Assembly (NCBI RefSeq): GCF_900637185.1
Contig: NZ_LR134352.1
Coordinates: 6,128,001 to 6,192,000 of the forward strand
Direction: 5' to 3'
Length of the DNA stretch: 64,000 nt
From: Nocardia asteroides
Lineage (GTDB): Bacteria > Actinomycetota > Actinomycetes > Mycobacteriales > Mycobacteriaceae
Positions 1 through 10,300 of this stretch are shown here, piece by piece (positions within the stretch are counted from its first letter, which is position 1; every line of letters begins with the position of its first letter). The notes beneath the pieces were generated by a model. The model was not told the origin of the DNA. It was given only the letters and a program-made list of their open reading frames with translations, and searched no databases. Position numbers and translations under genes: made by a program.

Positions 1-1360
1 CCGCGCGCGATCCGACGACATCGCCGGACTGCTCGTCGGCGGCCTCCGATGCGCCGACCACGGCCGGCACCTCGACCGGGCCGCCCGGCGCGAGGAGCGC
101 GGACACCTCGACCGGCGCCGCCTCCACGATGACGTGGGCGTTGGTGCCGCTGATCCCGAAGGACGACACGCCCGCACGACGCGGGCGGTCCACCTCCGGC
201 CAGTCGACGGCTTCGGTCAGCAGCCGAACCTCGCCCGCGCTCCAATCCACCTTGGTGGAGGGCTGATCCACGTGCAGCGTCGGCGGCAGTACGCCGTGCC
301 GCAGGGCCATGACCATCTTGATCACGCCACCGACACCGGCGGCGGCTTGGGCGTGCCCGATATTGGACTTCAGCGATCCCAGCCACAGCGGGCGTTCGGG
401 GTCGCGATCCTGGCCGTAGGTGGCCAGCAGCGCCTGGGCTTCGATCGGATCGCCCAATGTCGTTCCGGTGCCGTGCGCTTCGACGGCGTCGACGTCGGTC
501 GCGGCGACACCCGCGTTGGCCAGGGCCTGGCGGATCACCCGCCGCTGGGACGGGCCGTTCGGCGCGGTCAGACCGTTGGACGCGCCGTCCTGGTTCACCG
601 CCGACCCCGCCAGCACCGCCAGCACCTGGTGACCGTGGCGCCGCGCGTCCGAAAGCCGCTCCAGGACGAGCACACCGGCACCTTCGGCCCAGGCGACACC
701 GTCGGCCGCGTCGGCGAACGACTTGCACCGGCCGTCCGGCGACAGACCACGCTGGCGGCTGAACTCCACCAGCGTCTCCGGTGTCGACATCACCGCGACA
801 CCACCGGCCAGCGCCAGATCACACTCCCCCGACCGCAGCGACTGCGCGGCCAGATGCATGGCGACCAGCGACGACGAACACGCCGTATCCACCGACACCG
901 CGGGACCTTCCAGCCCCAAGGTGTACGCGATGCGACCGGAGACCAGGCTGCCGGTGACATTGCCACCGTTGCCCTGGGCGTAGTCGTGGTACATCACGCC
1001 GGTGAACACACCGGTCGAACTGCCGCGCAGGACAGCCGGATCCACGCCCACCCGCTCGAGCGCCTCCCACGAGACCTCCAGCAGCAGTCGCTGCTGCGGG
1101 TCCATCGAGGTGGCCTCGTTGGGGCTGATGCCGAAGAAGTCGGCGTCGAACTCCGCCGCGTCGTAGAGGTATCCGCCGCGCCGGGTGTAGGACTTGCCCG
1201 GCTTGCCGGGCTCCGGGTCGTAGAGGTCGTCGATGTCCCAGCCGCGGTCGGCGGGCAGGTCGCCGCTGGCGTCGGTGCCCGCGGTGACCAGCTCCCACAG
1301 GTCCTCCGGCGAGGCGACACCGCCCGGGTAGCGGCAGCTCATGGCCACGACCGCGATCGG
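1..1360 (-). other. PKS module 10, ketosynthase only in window
   Basis: Starts at the [13 protein letters not shown] block and runs to the NAHVIVE end of the KS, then a short linker before the window ends. The active-site Cys ([12 protein letters not shown]), [10 protein letters not shown] and KSNIGHAQ are present, so this KS should condense. The AT and any reductive domains are outside the window, so the extender and oxidation level of this step are unknown. Confidence 0.9.
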
Positions 1361-4300
1361 GTCGTCGCCGGCCAGGCGGCTGGCGGTGACGGCGACCTCG
1401 TGGCTGATGCCGCTGAGTTCGGCGGCCAGGTACTCGGCCAGAGCCTGCGGGGTCGGGTAGTCGAAGACCAGGGTGGCGGGCAGCGGCAGTCCGGTGACGG
1501 TCTTGAGCCCGTTGCGGAATTCGATGGCGGTGAGCGAGTCGAAGCCCAGCTCGCTGAACGCCCGGTCGGCGGCGATCGCGGTCAGGTCCTGGTGGCCCAG
1601 GGTAGCGGCGACCTGGCCGCGCACGATCTCGGCGAGCACGCCGAGCCGGTCGTCCTCGGGGACGCCGGCCAGCCGGGTGCGCAGGGCCGTGGCCGCCCCC
1701 GAGGCGGCCTTGCGGCGCTGCGGGATGAGCCCGGCGAACAGCGCGGGGGTGGCGAACCCGGCACCGCGCAGGATGTCCAGGTCGAGCCGGGCGGCGACGG
1801 GCGCCGGGGTGTCGAGGCCGGTGACGGCGTCGAACAGGGCCAGGCCCTGCTCCGCCGACATCGGCAGCAGGCCGGCGCGGGAGAGCCGCTGCCGCTCGAC
1901 CTCGCCCAGTTCGCCCGCCATGCCACCGTCCCAGCGGCCCCAGGCCACCGACACACCGGCCAGCCCGGCGGCGCGACGCCGGGTGGCGAGCGCGTCCAGG
2001 CAGGCGTTGGCGGCGGCGTAGTTGCCCTGGCCGGCATTGCCGATCGGCCCGGCCACCGAGCTGAACAGCACGAACGCCGTCAACGGCAGGTCGAGGGTGA
2101 GGTCGTGCAGGTGCAACGCGGCGTCGGCCTTCGGGCCGAGGACGGTGTCCATCCGGTCCGGGGTCAGCGAGGCGATGGCGCCGTCGTCGAGCACACCGGC
2201 GAGGTGGAATACGCCGGTCAGTGGCCGGTCGGCCGGGATGGCGGCCAGGACCGCGGCGAGCGCGTCACGGTCGGAGACATCGCAGGCGACGAAGTCGGCT
2301 TCGGCTCCCGCCTGTGCCAGGTCGGCCCGCAATTCCGCCGCGCCGGAAGCGGATTCGCCCTGCCTGCTCAGCAGGATGAGGTGTCGAGCGCCGTACGTGT
2401 CCGCCAGCTGCCGGGCGAACAGGCCGCCCAGCGCGCCACTCGCACCGGTGAGCAACACGGTCTCGTCCGGCCCGAACGCCAGCTTCGGCGCGAAACCACT
2501 GGCAGGCACAGCGATTCGCGCGAGTCGCGCACCGTAGGCGCGTCCGCCCCGGACGGCGACCAGTGGTTCCGCGGTGGCCAGAATTCCGCCGAGCAGCCGG
2601 CGAAACTCCGCCTCGGAGTCGATGCCGGCACCGGAGTCAGTCCCGGCACCGTCACCGGAGTCGGCGCTGAGGTCGCCACCCAGGTGAGCGCCGGGGCCGC
2701 CATCGGAGTCAGTGCCGAGGCCGCCACCAGCGGCGCTGCCCGAGCCGAAGTCGGTGCCGTGGGCGGGACCGCCATCGGCGGCGATACCGAGGCCGCCACC
2801 AGCGGCGATGCCGGAGTCGGTGCCGGGACCACCATCGGCGTCGCTATCGGCGCTGCTGCCGGATCCGAAGTCCGGTGCGGAGGCTGTGTCCACCAAGATG
2901 ATCCGGCCAGGGCGCTCGGCCTGGGCGGACCGCACCAGGCCGCCCACGGCGGCACCGGCCAGGTCGACGATGTCCTCGCCCGCAACAGACACCGCGCCCC
3001 TGGTGCGGACGACAAGTGTGGATTCGGCGAACCGCTCGTCCGCGAGCCAGGTCTGCATCGCCGTGAGCACCGCGTGGGTGGCGGCGTGGACGGCGGCCGC
3101 ATCACTGCCGGCCGGGGAGTCCAGGATCACCGCGGCGGGCACCCGGTCACCGAGCTCCGCCCAGCGCAGCGTCTCGATCTCTGTGTCGGACAGACTGATC
3201 GGCGTCCAGTCGACCTGGAACAGCGAGGAGGCGACCGTGGACGCGCCCGTGGTCAGCTGGGCGGGATCGATCGGTCGCGAGGCCAGGTGCCGGACCGTCG
3301 CGACGGGGGCACCGGTCGGGTCGGCGATATCGAGGCTCACCCCGTACTCGCCGATCCGGGTGAGCCGCACCCGCAGCGCGTCGGCGCCACCGGCGTGCAC
3401 CGCCACTCCGGACCATTCGAACGGCAGTGCCGGCCCGGCACCGGCCGGGACGTCGCCGGACAGCCGCAGCGCGTGCAGCGCGGCGTCGAGCAGCGCGGGA
3501 TGCACGCCGAACCGCTGGGCGTCGGACCTGGCCTGTTCGGGTAGTTCGACCTCGGCGTAGAGCACGCCGTCGGCGTCGCGCCAGGCCGAGCGCAGGGCCT
3601 GGAACACCGGGCCGTAGTGGTAGCCCTGCTCGTCGAGGGCGTCGTAGACGCCGTCCACTTCGAGCGGTGTCGCACCGGTCGGCGGCCAGTCCGCGAGAAC
3701 GGCGGGCACGCCGTCGAATGCGGGAGCCAGGAGGCCCTCGGCGTTGAGGGTCCATGCCACCGTGTCGTCGGTGTCGTCGTCGAGGTGGGAGTAGATCCGG
3801 ACCGGGCGCAGACCCGCCGCGTCCTCCGCGTCGACCACGACGCGCACCGCGACACCCGCCGTGTCCGGCACCGTCAGCGGGGCGCGCAGCGCCAGCTCGG
3901 CGACGGCCGTGCAGCCGACCCGCTCACCGGCGGACAACGCGAGCTCGACGAAACCGGTACCGGGGAACAGCACCGTGTCCATGACCCGGTGATCGGGCAG
4001 CCAGTCCTGGGTCTGCGCGGACAACCGGCCGGTGAGGGTGACACCGTCGGAGTCCGGCTGCGACACCACGGCCGACACCAGCGGGTGGGCGGTGGGGACG
4101 AGACCGAGCGCACGGGCGCCACTTCCGGTGCCACTCTCGGTGAGCCAGTAGCGGCGACGCTGGAAGGCATAGGTGGGCAGATCGATTCGCCGCGCACCGG
4201 TCCCGGCGTAGAGCGCGGCCCAGTCCACGTCGGCACCGGTGACGAACAGTCCGGCGACAGCGGCCAGCAGCGTGGACGCGTCGGCCTGCGACCGGCGCGC

Positions 4301-7300
4301 GCAGGCCACCGCGACACCGTTCGCCGTCTCGACGGTGGCCGTGACGGCAGGCAGCAGCACGGCGTCGGGGCCGACCTCGGCGAACCGGCTCACCCCGAGA
4401 CCGGCCATGGTGGTGACCGCGTCGGCGAAGCGCACGGTGTCACGAACCTGCCCGACCCAGTAGGCCGGATCGCTCATCTCGTCGGTCACCAGAGCACCGG
4501 TCACCGTCGACACCAGGGCGATATTGGGCCTGGCGAACGTCACACCCGCCACAGCCGAGGCGAATTCGTCCAGCATCGGCTCCATCAGGGACGAATGGAA
4601 CGCGTGCGACACCCGCAGACGGTGGGTCCGCCAGCCGCGCTGCGCGCACACGTCGACCACCGCGAGCACCGCCGACTCCACGCCGGACAGCACCACCGAC
4701 GCCGGGCCGTTGACCGCGGCGATCGACACCGCGCCACTGAGCAGCGGCAGCACCTCGGCCTCCGGCGCGCCCACGGCCACCATCGCGCCGCCGTCGGGCA
4801 GCGCCTGCATCAACCGGCCCCGCGCCGCCACCAGCGCGCACGCGTCGGTCAGCGACAGCACCCCGGCCACGTGCGCGGCCGCGATCTCACCGATCGAGTG
4901 ACCGGCCACCACATCGGGCCGCACACCCCAGGCTTCGAGCAGCCGGAACAGCGCCACCTCGAAGGCGAACAGCCCGGCCTGCGCGAACACGGTGCGGTCG
5001 ACCAGGTCCGCGTCGGCCAGCGCGGCCGCCAGCGACGGCGACTGCTCGAGCAGCGGATCCAACTGGGCGACAACGGCATCGAAGTGCTCGGCGAACCCGG
5101 GATACCCGCGCAGCCCGGCCGCCATGTCGGCCCACTGCGCACCCTGACCGGAGAACACGAAACCGGTGGACCCGGACAGCACCCGCCCGGTCAGCACGTT
5201 CGCGGCGGGCACACCGTCGGCCAGCGCCTGCGCCCCGGCCAGCAGTCCGTCCCGGTCGGGTGCGAGCACCACCGCGCGCTGGTCGAACCGCACTCGCGTG
5301 GCGAGGGAGAACCCGGCGTCGACAGGATCCTGATCCCGTACGGCCGTGATCAGCCGCGCGGCCTGCCCGGCCAGCGCCTCCTCACCGCGTGCCGACAGCA
5401 CCCATGCCAGGTGACCACCGGCCGGAGCGACGGTGTCGACCCGCGATGTCGCGACGGCGGGGGCCTGTTCCAGGATGAGGTGCGCGTTGGTACCGCTGAG
5501 CCCGAACGACGACACACCCGCGCGGCGCGGGCGATCCAGCTCCGGCCACGGCGTGGCTTCGGTGAGCAGGCGGATGTGGCCTTCGGTCCAGTCGACCTTG
5601 GTCGAGGGCTGGTCGATGTGCAGGGTCTGCGGCAGTACCCCGTGCCGCATGGCCATCACCATCTTGATCACGCCACCCACACCGGCGGCGGCCTGCGCGT
5701 GCCCGATGTTCGACTTCAGCGAACCGAGCAGCAGCGGCCGTTCCGGATCGCGGTCCTGGCCGTAGGTGGCCAGCAGCGCCTGCGCCTCGATCGGATCGCC
5801 CAATGTCGTTCCGGTGCCGTGCGCTTCGACGGCGTCGACGTCGACCGGCGACACCCCCGCGTTGGCCAGCGCCTGCCGGATCACCCGTCGCTGCGACGGA
5901 CCGTTCGGCGCGGTCCAGCCGTTGGAGGCACCGTCCTGGTTCACCGCCGACCCGGTGAGCACCGCGAGCACCTGGTGCCCGTTGCGCTGCGCGTCGGACA
6001 GCCGTTCCAGCACCAGCATGCCCGCACCCTCGGCCCAGGCGACACCGTCCGCGCCGTCGGCGAAGGACCGGCAGCGCCCGTCCGGCGACAGGCCACGCTG
6101 CCGGCTGAACTCCAGGAACATGTCCGGCGTCGACATGACCGCCACACCACCGGCCAGCGCCAGATCGCACTCGCCCGAGCGCAGCGACTGCGCCGCCAGG
6201 TGCAGCGCCACCAGCGACGAGGAGCACGCGGTGTCCACGGTGACCGCCGGGCCCTCCAGCCCGAACACATACGACAGGCGGCCCGACACCAAGCTGCCGC
6301 CCGCGCTCGCGCCGGTGCCCGCGCCCTGCGCGTAGTCGTGGTACATCACACCGGTGAACACACCGGTCGCGCTGCCGCGCAAGGTCGCCGGGTCCACCCC
6401 GGCTCGTTCCAGCGCCTCCCACGACACCTCGAGCAGCAGGCGCTGCTGCGGGTCCATGGCGGTGGCCTCGTTGGGGCTGATCCCGAAGAAGTCGGCGTCG
6501 AATTCGCCTGCGGAGTACAGGAATCCGCCCTGGCGGGTGTAGGTCTTGCCGGGCTTGCCCGGCTCCGGGTCGTACAGGTTGTCCAGGTCCCAGCCACGGT
6601 CGGCGGGCAGCCCGCCGGTGGCGTGGCCGCCGGTCGCGACCAGCTGCCACAGCTGTTCGGGCGAGTCGACGCCGCCGGGGTAGCGGCAGCCCATCGCCAC
6701 CACCGCGATGGGCTCACCGTCGGCCGTCTTGGCCGCGGTCACCACCTCATCCGGCACCGCGCCGCTGAGCTGGGAGTCGATGAACTCGGCCACCACCTGC
6801 GGGTTCGGGTGGTCGAAGACGAGGGTGGCCGGCAGTCGCAGACCGGTGGCGGTGGTGAGCTTGTTGCGGAACTCGACCGCGCCGAGCGAATCGAAACCGA
6901 GCTGCTGGAAAGCCTGCCGGGGTTCGATCGCCGCGATCGTGGCGTGTCCGAGCACCTCGGCGGCCACGGTCTGGACCAGGGTGAGCAGGGTCGCGCGGCG
7001 GTCGGCCTCGGACAGTCCGGCCAGCTTCTGTGCGAACGCGCGGCCCGCGGGCGTCCGGCTGTTGCGGCGCACCGGGGTGGGGGCGATGCCGCGCAGCAGG
7101 GCCGGGACCTGATCGCCCCTGGCACGCAGCACGGCCGGGTCGACCCGAAGCAGCACCAGCTGCGCGGTGTCGGTGGCGATCGCCGCGTCGAACAGGGCCA
7201 GGGCATCGGATTCGGTCAGCGGCGGGAAGCCCTGCTTGGCCATGCGCTCGAAGTCCTCGGCCGACAGGTCGGCGCCCAGACCGCTGGAACGCTCCCACAG

Positions 7301-10300
7301 GCCGTAGTCGAGCGAGGTCGCGGGCAGACCGATGCTGTGCCGGTAGGCGGCCAGACCGTCGAGGAAGACATTGGCGGCGGCGTAGTTGGCCTGGCCCGCG
7401 GTGAGCACGAGACCACCGACAGAGCCGAGCAGCGCGAACAGCGTCAGCGGCCGGTCGCGGGTGAGTTCGTGCAGGTGCCACGCGGCATCGACCTTGGGGC
7501 CGAAGACCCGGTCGACCCGCTCGGGGGTCATCGACTCGATCACGCCGTGATCGGCGGTGGCGGCGCAGTGCACGACCCCGACCAGTGGATGCTCGGCCGG
7601 GATGCCGTCCAGCAGCGCGGCCAGGGCGGCGCGGTCGGACACGTCACAGGCGGCGAGGGTGACCTCGGCGCCGAGTTCGCCCAGCTGCGTGGCCAATTCG
7701 GTCGCGCCGGGCGCCTCCGCGCCGCGCCGCGAGGTCAGCACCAGGTGGCGCACGCCGTGCGCGGTGACCAGGTGGCGGGCGATCACGGCGCCGATCCCCG
7801 CGGTGCCACCGGTCACCAGGACCGTGCCGGAGCCGGTCGAGCGCACACTCGCGCCCGGCGCGTGCCGGGTCATCCGTGGCACGAGCACGGTCGAATCACG
7901 CACCGCCGCCTCGGGTTCCGCCGAGGCCGCGGCGGCGAGGGCCGCGATCTCGCGCGGCTCGCGTTCGGTGTCCAGGTCGAGCAGCTGGAACCGGCCGGGA
8001 TGTTCGGCCTGGGCGGCGCGGAGCAGACCCCACACTGGCGCCTGCGCCGTGCGGACCTGGTCGGTGTCGCCGGTGCGTACGGCGTTGCGGGTGAGCACCA
8101 CCAGGCGGGACGCGGACAGACCCGGTTCGGCCAGCCAGCGCTGGACGGTGTCGAGGATCTCGGCGATGAGCTGCCGGGCGGCCGCTGGCGGCGCGTCCTC
8201 GGGTTCGGCGCAGTCGAGCAGGACGAGCTCGGGGGCTGCCGCGTCGTCGAGACCGGCGATCAGCGCGGTCACGTCGGCGAAAGCGGCGACCGGCTCGGAC
8301 CCTTCGATGGAAGTGGTTGCAGCACTGCCACTTCGGGCGGAGCCGAGGACCGCTACGCGCCCCGGCTCCACCGTGGGCAGGGTGGCGGCGGTCCAGTCGA
8401 TGCCGAACAGCGCGTCCGTGATGCCGTCCGCGCCCAGCCGATCGGCCGAGACCGGGCGGGAGACCAGGGCGCCGACCGACAGCACCGGTTGTCCCTCGGT
8501 GTCGGCGATCTGCACCACGTGGCGGCCGTCGGCGCGCGCGATCCGCACCCGCACCGCGTCGGCGCCGGTGGCGTGGAGCTGCACCTGGTTCCAGCTGAAC
8601 GGCAGTTCGGGAGCGTCGATTTCGCCGTGGCGGCGGGCATGCAGGATGCCGACGTGCAGGGCCGAGTCGAACAGGGCGGGGTGGATCCCGAAGCCCTGGG
8701 CGTCGCGGCGGTCGGGCAGGGCCACCTCGGCAAACAGTTCGTCACCGCGCTGCCAGGCCGACTGCATGCCCTGGAAGAACGGCCCGTACTCGTAGCCACC
8801 GTCGAGCAGTTCGTCGTAGGCGGTGTCGAGGGGCAGCGCGACGGCGCCGCGCGGCGGCCAGGTGACCAGGTCCATGGCGGCCACCGGCTCCGCCTGTGCG
8901 AGCACGCCTTCGGCGTGGATCGCCCACGGACCACCCGCGATCTGCCGGGAGTGCACGCTGAGCCTGCGGCGGCCGGTGTGATCGGCCGCGCCGACCATCA
9001 CCTGGACCGACACGCTGCCCTCGGCGGGCAGGGTCAGCGGGGTGTGCAGGATCAGCTCGTCGACCATCGGGCAGCCCACCAGGGCACCGACTTGGCAGGC
9101 CAGTTCCACATAGCCGGTGCCGGGCAGCAGCATCACCCCGAACACGCTGTGGTCGGCCATCCACGGCACCGTGTCCACCGACCAGCGGCCGGTGAAGCTC
9201 ACCGCGTCCGACTCCGGGTGCGGCACCACGGCGCCGAGCAGCGGATGCTCGACGGTGTCGAGCCCGACCGAGGTGACACCCCCCAGCTCGGCGCCCAGCC
9301 ACGACTCCGCGAGCACCTGCTTGGCGTCGAGCCAGAACCGCACATGCTGGAAGGCGTAGGTGGGCAGGTCGATTCGCCTGCCACCACCGCCGATGCCCGC
9401 CCAGTCCACCGGCGTGCCCGCCACAAACAGTCCCGCCACGGCGGTCAGCAGCGTGGCCGGACTCGTCTGTTCCTTGCGGGCCAGCGGCACGATCACCGGT
9501 GCCGCGCCCTGCGGATCACCCGCGGCGTCGACGATCTGGGCGATCATCGGGGTGAGGACGGCGTCGGGCCCGATCTCGGCGAAGCGGGTCACGCCCATCG
9601 CGGACAGGGTGGTGATGGTGTCGGCGAAGCGGACCGTGCCGCGCACCTGGCCGGGCCAGTACGCGGGTTCGGTCATCTCGTCGGTGACGCGGGCGCCGGT
9701 CACCGAGGACACCAGCGCGATATCGGGCCGCCGCAGCGTCAAACCCTGGACCACCGTGGTGAATTCGGCCAGCATCGGGTCCATCAGCGCCGAATGCGAG
9801 GCAATGGCGATGCGCAGCCGGTGCGTGCGCCAACCGCGTTCGACGCAGACTTCGACCACGGCCGTCACCGCGTCCTCGACACCGGAGACCACCACCGAGG
9901 CCGGGCCGTTGACCGCCGCGATCGCGACCTGACCGGTCGTGCCGAGCGCCTCGATCACCGCGAGCACCTCGGTCTCGGTGCTGCCGACGGCGACCATGGC
10001 TCCGCCCGGCGGCAAGGCCTCCATCAGGCGGCCACGGGCGGCCACCAGCGCGCAGGCGTCGGCGAGGTCGAGCACCCCGGCGACGTGGGCCGCGCCGACC
10101 TCACCGATGGAGTGACCGGTCACCACATCGGGACGCACGCCCCAGGATTCGAGCAGCCGGAACAGGGCCACCTCGAAGGCGAACACGGCGGCCTGGGTGA
10201 ACACGGTGCGGGCCAGGATCTCGTCGTCGGCCAGTGCCTCGGTGAGCGATTCCGGTTGTCCCAGCAGCGGTTCCAGCTGCGCGACGATGGCGTCGAAGTG

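Larger units (their letters stand above)
1405..6705 (-). other. PKS module 9: KS-AT-DH-KR-ACP
   Basis: AT9 has GHSIGE and HAFH, so malonyl-CoA is expected. DH9 has His in HRVMD and Asp in LLDAALH; the usual Gly of HxxxGxxxxP is Asp. KR9 has TGASGALG, a B-type LDD motif and the catalytic Ser/Tyr/Asn (FSSVAG, NYAAAN). The expected product of the step is a double bond. A low-complexity insert lies in the linker before the catalytic KR. Confidence 0.9.
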
